A stretch of DNA of 64,000 nucleotides. Origin: Bolinopsis microptera (taxonomy: Eukaryota > Ctenophora > Tentaculata > Lobata > Bolinopsidae). Shown here one piece after another: positions 1 through 11,798 of this stretch. The stretch is taken from assembly GCF_026151205.1 (NCBI RefSeq), contig NC_087083.1:2802536-2866535 (forward strand). Direction: 5' to 3'. Below the pieces are notes generated by a model that saw only the letters and a program-made list of their open reading frames with translations, ran no database searches and was not told the origin of the DNA. Position numbers and translations under genes: made by a program. Position 1 is the first letter of the stretch. Each line of letters begins with the position of its first letter.

Positions 1-99
1 TTATCATGTGTGTGTTGCCCCTAGCCGCTAATCGCTACCAGTAACACTGTTATCTTCAAATGAAGACAGAATTATTTTGAAGTCAGAAAATGCACGCCG

Positions 100-180
100 T
101 ACGCCGATGTACGCCGGGGTGTATCGGCGGCGTTCGGCGTGGCAAAATCACCCGGCGGCGGCGGCGTTCGGCGGCGGCGG
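100..180. repeat. GC-rich CGGCG/GTACGCCG simple repeat
   Basis: A short block made of degenerate GTACGCCG and GGCGGCG units stands out from the AT-rich surroundings. No coding signal is seen in it. The rest of 1-540 shows nothing recognisable. Confidence 0.6.
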
Positions 181-539
181 ACAAGCCATTTCAAAATCCC
201 ACACATTAATTTTTATGTAATTGGCTTAAATAGGGCTAATTTGAGGTGAATTTGTCAAATAAGTTGTTTTACGTGTTTTGTGAGACAAGGATACGCATAT
301 CTCAGGTAAATAGAAAGTTACTTAGTATAAAAATTACTGAATAGAAAATACTGGTTTTTCAGTGTTACGTGAAAAATGTGCGTCAGATTCAAAATTATCT
401 CACATATAATTTTATATAGACTTCTATAACAACGACTAGTTTCACACTAGAAAAACATTTAGTACAAAATAGAATAAGGAAGACATGCAATTTCCACCCT
501 TATGGAATAACTTGAACAGCTAAACATTGTTGTTAAACA

Positions 540-775
540 AATGGATCCTGCTCCGAAAATTCTAACATTTCAATTGCCTCAGTTATAGCTGATTTCCTAA
601 ATCCGTTTTTAATGATAGTTTTACCACGATCTGTATGAAACTTATCAAATATTTCTACAATCCATCTTGCATGTTTATCCTTCAAAACGGACAACCTTAA
701 ATCGACACTGACATTTAGTTTTTCACGATTTTTAAAAATTCCATCAAAAACTGATTTTGATTTCTCTGAAATAAT
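540..775 (-). pseudogene. C-terminal fragment of a pogo/Tigger-like DDE transposase
   Basis: On the minus strand an open segment of about 75 residues reads EKSKSVFDGIF, then LRLSVLKDKHARWIVEIFD, then IIKNGFRKSAI, and ends shortly after at a stop. The arrangement (R-L-S-x-L-K, then A-R-W, then I-x-N-G-F-R-K-A/S-G/A-I) is the usual C-terminal end of pogo/jerky-type DDE transposases that are abundant in invertebrate genomes. A plausible splice acceptor (TTATTTCAG) precedes it. I could not find the catalytic D, D and D/E blocks in frame upstream, so this is most likely a broken copy. Assignment to the family is by pattern recognition only. Confidence 0.45.
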
Positions 776-1246
776 TTAGCGTGAAAATGCGACAATTTAA
801 TTTGGGGTACGAAATTTGGGGATTTCTGAAAAAAATCCCCATATTTTCGTTCCCCCATAATTCCGATCCCCAGAATTATGATCCACATAAATATGTCTTG
901 TAAGGTAATTATTTTGCCTGTGCGTTTAAGTTCACCATTTACTAGGCTCGCTACTATTTTTCGAGCTTCTTGCAAAGTTCTTGTATATGTGAAGGGAACT
1001 GGGCCGAGCGAAAAAATATACAGCATGTACGGAGGCTAATTATTGAACTTGGGAATAGCCTGGAAGATTTTGTTTATAAACTTCCTCTATCATATGTTTT
1101 TTACAAATTGTAGAAGGTTCCGTGGTTAAAATATTTGACTGTTCCTTTTTTGCAGATAGCTCAGCTAAGACACAGACTGCTTTGACGAACGTTGGCATTG
1201 TAATAGCGGCTCTATTATTCGTCACTCTCGTCAGTCGTCACTCTGC

Positions 1247-1483
1247 TTGTTTGTCTTTCTAAAAAAAGGATCAAGACAGCATGAGATGGAAGAACCCACA
1301 GAATGTCCCATCATGACTAACCCACCCCCACCAATTCTTGTTCCAGTGCAACTGCAGCCAGCTATAAATGTGCGAGAGGAGCCGTTGTCTTCAGATCCAA
1401 CTCTGTCTAATGTTGTTGTGAATAATAAGCAATATGTTCCAAATTGTGAAGTTTTGATGGGTTATTCTACGGCTGCGGTCTGA
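1247..1483 (+). pseudogene. Possible caspase-like fragment (linker and start of p10)
   Basis: A 78-codon open frame has a proline-rich stretch and then reads NNKQYVPNCEVLMGYSTAA before the stop. That end resembles the start of the caspase small subunit, where a (I/V)P-x-x-A-D-x-L-x-x-Y-S-T sequence leads into a GY-x-S-x-R motif. Here the frame stops exactly where the GY-x-S-x-R motif should follow, and no large-subunit H or QACRG block is nearby. It is either a relic exon or a chance resemblance. Confidence 0.2.
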
Positions 1484-3094
1484 GAAGGCTCTTGCTTAAT
1501 AGCTAAATCACTCGCCCAAATCATGATGACTATAGTAAAAACTTTTACGCGTCTCCTACCTTCTATATATGCACGTTGGTTATTTGTGATATGTTTAGTG
1601 CTTACTATATATATAGAGTAGATATGAGCAATCAGGACTAATATTGTCTTCTCAAAATGTTATAAAACACGGCTCGACTAGCACTATATCATATTATTCT
1701 ATTGTACTTTTTGTCTTTTGAAGTTGCTGACTGAACCTGAGATAATAAATTACTGTAATGCTTATTTCAATATGATACACACTATACACTATACACACTA
1801 TAATACATAGCTATTTTTCTGATTATAATATGTTTTGAGATTGCCGAGTAATGCTTAATTCAATATGATACACACTATAATACATTGCTATTTTTCTGAT
1901 TATAACATCTTTTGAGGTTGCTGAGTAATGCTTATTTCAATATGCTATACTATATTGATGTTTTCCTGTATTAACATCTATTTTTGTCTGAATGCAGAAT
2001 AGTTATGACAATATGCTAAATTTATGACTATTAAAAATATAAACATTTTCTAGAAAAATCATCAAATGACACTATTATACATAACAATGCACACTTAATG
2101 ATAATCAATACCTACTGAAGATTTGTAAATTCAAATTAAATTGGTCGACAGGTCGAGAATAAATATATTTATTGAACAAGATATTTGATAATTAAACGTA
2201 CACATTACATGCATGAAGCATGGTTACAAAAACAACGCCCAGAAATACATATGTATATTTTAATGAAATGTCGATGAGCATAAATTTTAGTTTCTTTTTT
2301 TTGTACAACAATATCATCAACAAGAATTGCACCCGTTGTTTCGTCTTGGCGGACGCTAGATTTCCATTTCACTATAACTATTAATATAAGCTCTAATCAG
2401 GTCACCTTATAATAATAATATTGAAACATCAATACACTACGCGTGCCACGTTCAAGTTGGGCTTATTACAAAATATTATACATTACTAGTATACATTAAA
2501 ATATGCTCGTGCGCCGCGCATTCATTGACCACAGACTAGCTATACACCACATCTCCCCAAGCAATCCTCGCGCGCGTGCGCGCGGCAAGTTGACATGGTA
2601 ACGAACGGAAGCAACACGACATATATTTGACCCACCTACTGCAATCCCCAAAATCCACGTTTTTCTGCAAAAACGTCCATTCGTAACCTTTCACTATTGC
2701 CTTTTTTCAAAAGGGTGAAAAGGAAAAAAAGTTTTAAAATTTTTATTTCTATTTATAAAGAATCTGAAATAAAACCTATAATGCAACTAAAAACTATGAA
2801 AATTGAAGTTTACAAAATTAAATCTTAAATTTTTTGCCATGCCAAAAAAAAATAAAATGATACTGATACTCTGATAGTTCAAAAACTAAAAAGCTACAGA
2901 TAAAAGGAAAACCGAATTTGATACAAGACAGATAGCGCCGGTAACACACATAACCTACGTAGCGCAAGTAAAACTTGGTCCATTTGTTCCGAGCGGGTGG
3001 ATCCAATAAATATAATTGCTTTTGTATAAACACAAGCCTGTATATCATTATGGAACTAATAACATTTTAAAAATCTGTTAAAATTTTCAACACT
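1484..3094. other. Gene-poor stretch with short tandem repeats
   Basis: No exon is recognised. Between about 1755 and 1960 a unit of roughly 85 bp starting TAATGCTTATTTCAATATG is repeated two to three times. A sequence near 1505 (CTAAATCACTCGCCCAAAT) resembles the end of the inverted-repeat element at 13458-13843. A short CG-alternating patch lies at 2565-2585. 2818-3094 is the likely 3' UTR side of the gene that ends at 3095. Confidence 0.5.
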
Positions 3095-6000
3095 TTAGTT
3101 TTGTGAAACATCGTCTGCAGTTTGTGGGGCACTAGCGCAGCAAAATCTCCCCGATACCTTATCAAAAGCGAATATGTTAGCGGTAACCAGTAGGGTCACC
3201 GCAGAGATGATGCCTCCCCAGTACCAGTTGTAGATCACAGTCACACATGCGAGGAGGATTGCAGCCGAGGGGATCATGGGGGTCCATACTCCCCACCGAT
3301 ATATTCTGGAGATTCAGGTCATTATAAAAAGTAATGTTAAAATAACAAACTAATACAGTGTAGTGCAAGATTAATATTAAAGGTAAAAGCAATATAAAGT
3401 CATTGATTGAAGTCTATTCACTTATTGATGCATCAGGTCTCAGGAGCGTCGTAAATTTGTACGAAATTTAAAGCTTCAAAGGTATTAAAATACATTAAAA
3501 ATTTTAATTTACAATAGGTAATGATAAATATTTAATAAGGAGAAGTTATACCCAGCGATGCCATGTTTCTGTTCAAATGAGGCTATTATAGACACGGACC
3601 CAATAACGAGCAAAGCCAGGAATATCCGAACTACTGCGTAAATCTGTTTGGAAGTGTACGTAGGTAATACTGAAATAAAGATTCGTTAGTGCAATTATTG
3701 GAAACTACTTGGGTTCCTCTCAGGGAACAGTTTACAAAATGTAAGTTTCAAGCACAACATCCCTTTGTAAAACAAACTTGTTCGTTTCAAATTACACAGA
3801 AGTATCCATGGAAATGCGACTCACTAATGAAATCTCCGGCGATATCAGCGATACAGAGCGCCAATGAAGAACATATTACCATCACCAGAAGGATTTTTAT
3901 CGCCTTTAGTGGCTTCAGAGAACCTGGAAGGATGACATTCTTATTTTATTACAAAGCAATACAGTATTATTACATCACTTTTTGATAAAGCAGTAGACTG
4001 TTGTTACAGTTATTTTATGATCAAAATGAATTGATGTTATTACATCATTAAACTTTCAAATAATTTTGAATTCATGGCACGAGGAGAAGAAACTTGAATA
4101 ATGCAAAGAATTATTCCTAATAACAAATTACCCATTGACTCGATTAATGGTATCGACTCGCACGACTCAGGTGTTGCAAATCGATGCAATATGTGACATG
4201 CAGCTCCTGAAATGTACACTTGAGAAACAGGCTTCGAAATGGAATGATATGTTATAATGAAATGTTATAAACCAATGCATTCTTAAATCTTAATATAGTT
4301 TTGATTGGTCTGTGCGAACCTCCGAGTCAAGCAGTTATTGGATCAAACACACCATTAAAGCACAATGGGTCAGTTCATAAGTTTTAGCGATATTTTGTTG
4401 AGATCTCATAATATTTCGGTCCCTCTTAAATGTTTTATTTAAAGATATAAGCATATAAGCTAGCATTTGGTCATTACAGATTTTAAAGACTTACCTATAC
4501 AGATGTATATAAAGAGGGACACCATAGCGAACTGTGAGACGTCCTCCTTGCGTATGAAGAGTGTCCCCGCCACAACCATACACTGGATCCCGTTAACAAA
4601 CATGGGTAACTGCGACCAGAACATTCATGATTGAGGTTCAGTAATCACTAATCAGGTCATAGTTCGGTTCTTTTGCGATAGTCAAAACGCGACAACTAGC
4701 GCTGGATGGCGACAACTAGCGCTATCCAGCGCTAGTTGTCGCCATCCAGCGCTAGTTGTCGCTATCCAGCGCTGGATAACGCTGGCCAGCGCAAAATATA
4801 TATGTTCGATAATTGTCGCTATCCAGCGCTAGTTGTCGACATCCAGCGCTAGTTGTCGCCATCCAGCGCTAGTTGTCGCTATCCAGCGCTAGTTGTCGCT
4901 GGCTATGCGACACTGTCGCACGCGATAGTTTGCGATGGCCAGCGCAACTGGCCATCGCAGAAAACAGTTCGATAACTAGCGCTGGATAGCGACAGGCCAG
5001 CGCTGGCCATCGATATCCAGCGCTAGTTGTCGCCATCCAGCGCTAGTTGTCGCTATCCAGCGCTAGTTGTCGCTGGCTATGCGACACTGTCGCACGCGAT
5101 AGTTTGCGATGGCCAGCGCAACTGGCCATCGCAGAAAACAGTTCGATAACTAGCGCTGGATAGCGACAACTAGCGCTGGATGGCGACAACTAGCGCTGGA
5201 TAGCGCTAGTTGTCGCCATCCAGCGCTAGTTGTCGCGTTTTGACTATCGCAAAAGAACCCATAGTTCATGTATATCAATACTCTAATAATCGAATGTTTC
5301 ATATTGCCTTGTATTTATATAAGATAAGTCATCTTCAGTTCATGTACACTGTATATCTCCCACTCCTAATATATGAAGTTCATCTAGTTCAATGCCACTC
5401 ACCTTAAATATTTTACATGGGCGGAAAGTATTGCCAGCCATCTCCCGCCGCACTACCATGTGGCACATAACTCTAGCCACAGAATAAAGGATGAGGACTG
5501 CTCGACAAACTGCAGCTATACCTACCACAACTGATATTGTGGTGACAAGCTCCTTTGGCATGCCCATAGTTAGCCCTGCCTGTTTTGAGAATACATTACT
5601 TGGGAATATTATGACTGGGATAAAGTGGTGGGTTTTGGAAAATTCCGCCATATTTTTCCCGGTCATTAATTTTCCCAGTCATAAATTAACCCGCTATAAT
5701 ATTCCCGAGTAAGTTACACTAGTTACCATGACAACTACACTAAGTAAGGTAGTTCAATGTTAGATAACATGGGATAATGTTAATGTTCGGTAAGTTGTTA
5801 CTGCGAATCTTATAAAGTTATAAAGTTATAAAGTTATAAAGTTATAAAGTTATAAAGTTATAAAGTTATAAAGTTATAAAGTTATAAAGTTATAAAGTTA
5901 TAAAGTTATAAAGTTATAAAGTTATAAAGTTATAAAGTTATAAAGTTATAAAGTTATAAAGTTATAAAGTTATAAAGTTATAAAGTTATAAAGTTATAAA

Positions 6001-9000
6001 GTTATAAAGTTATAAAGTTATAAAGTTATAAAGTTATAAAGTTATAAAGTTATAAAGTTATAAAGTTATAAAGTTATAAGAAAATCATGCTTATTGAACA
6101 GTATTATAGATCTGTATTATACAGTATATTGGTTGGGAGGTGAAAACCTGACAGGCATTGATTGGTAAAGGCTATCACGTGTCAGAAAAATATGGTTTAC
6201 CTCCCCACCAGAAGTCAGATTCCTCCAACAGTAGTATTACCTGATCAACGAAGACTTTAGCAACTGATGATATGTGGGATAACGCCAGATTCATGAACAG
6301 AGAAGCAAAAACAACTGATAGGAACACGCAAGCTCCGATGATGTTGATTTTCGGTCTGATGGGGGAAAAGGTGATATCAAAACAAAATTAATTTAAGTAT
6401 GAGAATCACGTGTATGCCAAAAAACATCAGAAGTTCTATTTAAGCTATTAAAACTGGCTTCATTGTGATAATAGCTCATGTTTTATTCACTAACTTTTTG
6501 AGTTTGTTGTCCTCTGTAAGGGGTAAAAGCAGATTAACAACCACAAGCTGTTCTATCGTACTGGTCAAGTAACCAATGTACGAGTGAAGGCCGTTGTCAA
6601 TATACACGGAGGATTCGTGGTCATTTACCCCTTTTATCATGTACATCTCAGAGTGGGGCGTGTCTTTTATTGAGATATTCATGCTAGCGAGGAGATCCAG
6701 CTCGCTGTTTATTTTCACTTTGTGGCTTATTCCATATCCTGCAATTTGTTAACTTTTCATGATATCATTTCTTATTGGTTTCAGCTTTTCAGTTTGTAGA
6801 AAAAAAAATCAAATGTTTTTCTTGATGTTTGAAAGAAAAGTTGGTGAATTACCGCTTTTGAAGGGTCAGACCATTTCAAAAAATGTATTGTTTTTCCAAC
6901 AATTAATTATTCGCAATTTAATAACATAAACAACATTAAACCTGCAAAGACGAAAGTGAAGCAGAAGGATAAGATAGCAGTAACAGCTCCTATCCGGCTT
7001 ATGACGAGAATTCCAGCCATAGAAGAGAGGAATATCACCACCACCAGGAGTAGAGTCAGCATGCTCACTTTAACCGACCAATCGTGCTGAAGTTTTTTTT
7101 AATTGTTGTTCTTAGACTGTGTATTAAAGTGTTTTTAAATTGTTAGTCCTCCGTTTTATTATCAGTCATCCAAAGAACACTCTGTTCATAGTGTGTAAAA
7201 ACCTCTATTCAGGATTTAGAATTAGTCAACGTGAATATCACATAATACACAATAGTCACTTGGAATATTATCAACTAATATTCTGCCGTTCCCTGAGAAA
7301 ACGCATTAAGTCCATTTTTTCGAAATTTTGAGATATTGGTACCAAAATTTTCAGGAGAAGATTCTCTACAACTTAAGCTATGAATCAAGTTATCAAAATA
7401 CTGTTTTAGCTGCCGCGAAAGGCATTAAGTCACACAAAACGTGAATATTTAGCTCGTTATTCCAAAACCTTCCCTGAGAAAAGGCATTAAGTCCATTTGT
7501 AATGCCTTCTCTGAGGGAACTTTTTCTGTTCCTTGAGATTCCCTGAGAAAAGGCATTAAGTCCAGACTTTATTTGCAGTTTTTATAGTTTTTGGCCTATA
7601 ACTTCCACAGTTTTAGTTATATCGAAACAATTTTTATGCGGTCGTAATCAGCTCAGCAAGCAAACAATTTTGGTACTAATATTTCAAAATTTAAAGAAAT
7701 ATTATTTTCAAAATTTTTGAACCTGAACACAAGGGTCCCCCCCAGTTACTGGTTTCAAGAGGGGATTAGATGCCTTTCGGCTTCATGGATATCGAGCTAA
7801 TAAGCTTGGTCATCACTGGGAACTGTCATATGACATCTTTGATAGGATAGATGTGTCTGTGTCTAATAGGAATAGTTATGTAAGTTATATGAAAGAGAAC
7901 CCATTGGTAGCTAAGAGGAAGAAGGTTAATATCAAAGGTATTTAGTTAAATTTTTTAAAAGTTTGTAATTATATGGTTTCAAACGTAAAGTGTTCATTTT
8001 CTATGAATTTCTTTTTGAGATGCCCAGAGAGGCATTATTTATAATGTTATGTTATGTTATGTTATGTGAATACGATGCTGTAAAAATTATTCCAAAATAT
8101 TTGATGTTTAAGAAGTTATAAGCATTTTGAACGAAAAATTATCCATTTTTCGTCAATATTACTTACTTGCAATGCACAGGAGGCCCACATAATTATATTG
8201 CAAAGATATGTCTAAAATATAGAAATGTTGTATTTTCTGTGTTGACTTTATCTGAGAAAAAATGGACTTACTGCCTTTCTAGAGAGGAATCGGTTGAAAT
8301 CGATCCTGATAAAAGGCATTAAGTCCGCAATTCCCTCAGAAAAGGCATTAAGTCCAATGCGGATGGGAAAATAGTTCAGTTATTCTGGAGGAAAATGGTT
8401 TTTGTAGATCAATGTTGGTGAATTTATGCTTTTAAGCATGTTTAGGACATATGACAATAATTTATTTACAAATAGATGTCAAAATTAACCCCGTTTATGC
8501 GAATAAAATTACTTAAAAAACGACGAACACGTTTGTCCCATTTTCTCAAAATGACATCGATGTGACTTAATGCGTTTTCTCAGGGAACGGCAGTATTATT
8601 ATCCGAAATAAGAAACAGTTAAATCAATACTCTGTTGTTCTTAGACTGTGTATTCTGAACAATTGCTATCATTTCAAAACGGAAATTTATTAGGTAACAT
8701 TTTAATTGTTTTTTTTGTTTTTATTACCGTAGAGTCTGTGAAGGAGAAGTGGAACAGTCTATCTATTAGATCAGACAATCGGATCGTAGTGTCTGACACC
8801 TGCAAGAAAAGGAAGTGTACAGACTACACTGTGCAAATATCACAAAATCATTGTTAAAACCAAGACAAAACTACAAGTAGTCGTTATTGTTGCTATTTCA
8901 CTCTAATGTTAAATTATTTGATTAACACATTTTGCATGCCCAAAACTTACAGATAAAAACTATGTGCGTTATTGAATTTAACCCCCCGCCCCCCATATTT

Positions 9001-11798
9001 ACCTGAAATATAACAGCAACTAGACTTGCAGCTACGGCTAGATACGACAATACACCTCCACACACTGTGCTTGCAACGGACACAATCCCTCCACATCCCA
9101 CAGGATGGTAGTGGTGTAGCTCTGATAAATATTTGTTAACTATTCGAGCTCTGATAAATATTTGTTAACTGTACGAGCTCTGATAAATATTTGTTAACTG
9201 TACGAGCTCTGATAAATATTTGTTAACTGTTCGAGCTCTGATAAATATTTGTTAACTGTACGAGCTCTGATAAATATTTGTTAACTGTTCGAGCTCTGAT
9301 AAATATTTGTTAGCTGTTCGAGCTCTGATAAATATTTGTTAACTGTTCGAGCTCTGATAAATATTTGTTAACTATTCGAGCTCTGATAAATATTTGTTAA
9401 CTGTTCGAGCTCTGATAAATATTTGTTAGCTGTTCGAGCTCTGATAAATATTTTTTAGCTGTTCGAGCTCTGATAAATATTTGTTAACTGTACGAGCTCT
9501 GATAAATATTTGTTAACTGTACGAGCTCTGATAAATATTTGTTAACTATTCGAGCTCTGATAAATATTTTTTAACTGTATGAGCTCTGATAAATATTTGT
9601 TAACTATTCGAGCTCTGATAAATATTTGTTAACTGTACGAGCTCTGATAAATATTTGTTAACTGTACGAGCTCTGATAAATATTTGTTAACTATTCGAGC
9701 TCTGATAAATATTTGTTAACTATTCGAGCTCTGATAAATATTTGTTAACTGTACGAGCTCTGATAAATATTTGTTAACTGTACGAGCTCTGATAAATATT
9801 TGTTAACTATTCGAGCTCTGATAAATATTTTTTAACTGTATGAGCTCTGATAAATATTTGTTAACTATTCGAGCTCTGATAAATATTTTTTAACTGTATG
9901 AGCTCTGATAAATATTTGTTAACTATTCGAGCTCTGATAAATATTTGTTAACTGTACGAGCTCTGATAAATATTTGTTAACTGTACGAGCTCTGATAAAT
10001 ATTTGTTAACTATTCGAGCTCTGATAAATATTTTTTAACTGTATGAGCTCTGATAAATATTTGTTAACTATTCGAGCTCTGATAAATATTTGTTAACTGT
10101 ACGAGCTCTGATAAATATTTGTTAACTGTACGAGCTCTGATAAATATTTGTTAACTATTCGAGCTCTGATAAATATTTGTTAACTATTCGAGCTCTGATA
10201 AATATTTGTTAACTGTACGAGCTCTGATAAATATTTGTTAACTGTACGAGCTCTGATAAATATTTGTTAACTATTCGAGCTCTGATAAATATTTTTTAAC
10301 TGTATGAGCTCTGATAAATATTTGTTAACTATTCGAGCTCCGATAAATATTTGTTAACTGTACGAGCTCTGATAAATACTTGTTAACTGTACGAGCTCTG
10401 ATAAATATTTGTTAACTATTCGAGCTCTGATAAATATTTTTTAACTGTATGAGCTCTGATAAATATTTTTTAACTATTCGAGCTCTGATAAATATTTGTT
10501 AACTGTACGAGCTCTGATAAATATTTGTTAACTGTACGAGCTCTGATAAATATTTGTTAACTGTACGAGCTCTGATAAATATTTGTTAACTATTCGAGCT
10601 CTGATAAATATTTGTTAACTGTTCGAGCTCTGATAAATATTTGTTAACTGTACGAGCTCTGATAAATATTTGTTAACTGTTCGAGCTTTGATAAATATTT
10701 GTTAACTGTACGAGCTCTGATAAATATTTGTTAACTGTACGAGCTCTGATAAATATTTGTTAACTGTACGAGCTCTGATAAATATTTGTTAACTGTTCGA
10801 GCTCTGATAAATATTTGTTAACTATTCGAGCTCTGATAAATATTTGTTAACTGTTCGAGCTCTGATAGTATTAGTGTGAATGTTTTATTATATCATATGG
10901 TTAGTTCTAAATTTCAATTCAATTCCTTTGTTACTGTGCGTTCAAGGTTCATCACAAATTCATTGTTAAGACACGCGACCGCAGTCGAATATGTGAATGA
11001 TGTTATCAAGAGTAGAAGAGTGTATCACTCGTTATAAAGTGCTATTAAATGGAGTTGACAAACTTTACATTTTGCATTAGCAAGTATGTCAAAATATATC
11101 AAATTATTCAAGCACAAACCTGCAAAAATACCGCCTATGAAAGCAGCAATAAGGCACGATAAAGTAATGCTGAGTGATTGAACCATGAGGTGATCCATAG
11201 ACATGGTAGGTTTGGAGCCAATAACGGGATTTAGAAGTACTGGTACCGTCAATGTGAGCAAGCATATCCCAACCGTCTGCGGAGGAGATGGTCTTAAACC
11301 CGGTTATATATATTAAAGTCATTATTGTAACGGTATATTAGAACCGGACAGACACAAAGTGTGAAGGGCCTGAACGGAACCCCTCGGTTTCAGTTCCTTG
11401 TTTAACGTTATATAATGTTCTAATTGAAGCTGCTCTTTCAGCTACATAAGCTTTTAAATCCTTTAAAAAAAGGTGAATCTCATTCCATATCTAATCCTAA
11501 ACTGGCTTTAAATTCTAAAACAATAAAAGTGTAACTGTGTAGTGTTTATTGTTTAAGAGTGTAACTGTATACAAACCTCGAAATAAGACAAGGAAGGTTT
11601 AATACCAGACATTACATATCTAACAGGTCCAGTCCCCACGTGACTGGTAATAGACTGGTAACTGGCGACGGAAGCTGCTCCACTCCTTGCTAGACTAGTT
11701 CCCTCTGAACTGGGTATTGAGCTGTGTGCTGAGCTTGAGCCACCCTCTTCATTACTACTGGTCCTACTCAGTTCTGATGGGACTATGTCTTCTGACAT
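3095..11798 (-). CDS. Multipass membrane protein, 11 exons, family not recognised
   Basis: Joining exons 11577-11798, 11120-11276, 9003-9121, 6942-7086, 6495-6738, 6241-6355, 5403-5579, 4495-4609, 3825-3923, 3552-3669 and 3095-3305 gives one open frame of 573 codons; every junction is GT-AG and every phase matches, which is strong evidence for a real gene. The start is the ATG at 11798 (MSEDIVPS). Residues 1-70 are a Ser-rich cytosolic-type tail (SRTSSNEEGGSSSAHSS). The remainder alternates about 11 or 12 hydrophobic spans, the first being TVGICLLTLTVPVLLNPVIG, with one long hydrophilic loop in exon 5 (about 60 residues, containing a possible N-glycosylation site in NISI). The last exon has two spans and ends DDVSQN. 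The layout suits a transporter, channel or receptor-like protein, but I recognise no signature, so no function is assigned. Introns are packed with repeats. Confidence 0.8.
4666..5259. mobile_element. 594-bp inverted-repeat element with 8-bp target duplication (hAT-like MITE)
   Basis: The ends are near-perfect inverted copies beginning GGTTCTTTTGCGATAGTC and continuing for more than 50 bp. The element is flanked on both sides by CATAGTTC (4658-4665 and 5260-5267), an 8-bp target site duplication. The interior is a mosaic of direct and inverted copies of CCAGCGCTAGTTGTCG, and a block of about 173 bp (near 4898 and 5071) is present twice. No coding capacity. Eight-bp duplications are typical of hAT (and P) elements, so it is probably a non-autonomous derivative. 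It sits in the intron between the 5403-5579 and 4495-4609 exons. Confidence 0.85.
5813..6079. repeat. GTTATAAA microsatellite, about 33 copies
   Basis: An essentially perfect 8-bp tandem repeat fills 267 bp of the intron between the 6241-6355 and 5403-5579 exons. The near absence of variation suggests recent expansion or assembly collapse/expansion of an active microsatellite. Confidence 0.95.
7283..8593. mobile_element. 1.3-kb non-autonomous DNA transposon with 30-bp inverted ends and internal copies of its end motif
   Basis: The left end (CTGCCGTTCCCTGAGAAAAC and the next ten bases) is the exact reverse complement of the right end. Flanks suggest a TATT target duplication (7279-7282, 8594-8597). 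The end motif, core GAGAAAAGGCATTAAGTCCA, recurs inside near 7412, 7470, 7545, 8305 and 8340 and inverted near 7500 and 8264, like subterminal transposase-binding repeats. No transposase frame remains. A LINE 3' end is nested inside at 7740-8066. It lies in the intron between the 9003-9121 and 6942-7086 exons. Confidence 0.75.
7740..8066 (+). mobile_element. LINE 3' end (last part of ORF2 plus pentamer tail), nested
   Basis: Reads VTGFKRGLDAFRLHGY, then LSYDIFDRIDVSVSNRNSY, and stops after KKVNIKGI. The V-x-x-F-K-R-x-L-D block is the usual ending of LINE reverse-transcriptase ORFs. About 130 bp of 3' UTR follow and it finishes in four to five TTATG copies, a microsatellite tail of the kind used by CR1/L2/RTE-like LINEs. 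It is 5'-truncated. Confidence 0.6.
9121..10867. repeat. 29-bp satellite array, about 60 copies, each carrying a splice-acceptor-like sequence on the minus strand
   Basis: The unit on the plus strand is AGCTCTGATAAATATTTGTT plus AACTNTNCG-type variants, 29 bp long. The array begins exactly at the exon boundary at 9121: the exon 3 acceptor of the membrane-protein gene (minus-strand TTTATCAG, then AGCTACACC) is the last unit. Every unit keeps ATCAG followed by AGCT, with a branch-point-like GTTAAC about 12 bases upstream. Unit variants (TATTCG, TGTACG, TGTTCG, TGTATG) are arranged in a recurring higher-order order in the middle of the array, and the edges are more uniform. Confidence 0.9.
11305..11395. 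repeat. Dispersed repeat, copy 1
   Basis: About 85 bp (TCATTATTGTAACGGTATAT through GTGAAGGGCCTGAAC) recurs, with a few indels, at 63410-63490. It lies just upstream of the exon 2 acceptor in the membrane-protein gene. Confidence 0.7.

Noticed and set aside
9121-10867. CRISPR-like array (regular 29-bp repeats)
   Set aside because: The repeats are directly contiguous with no spacers, in a eukaryotic intron.
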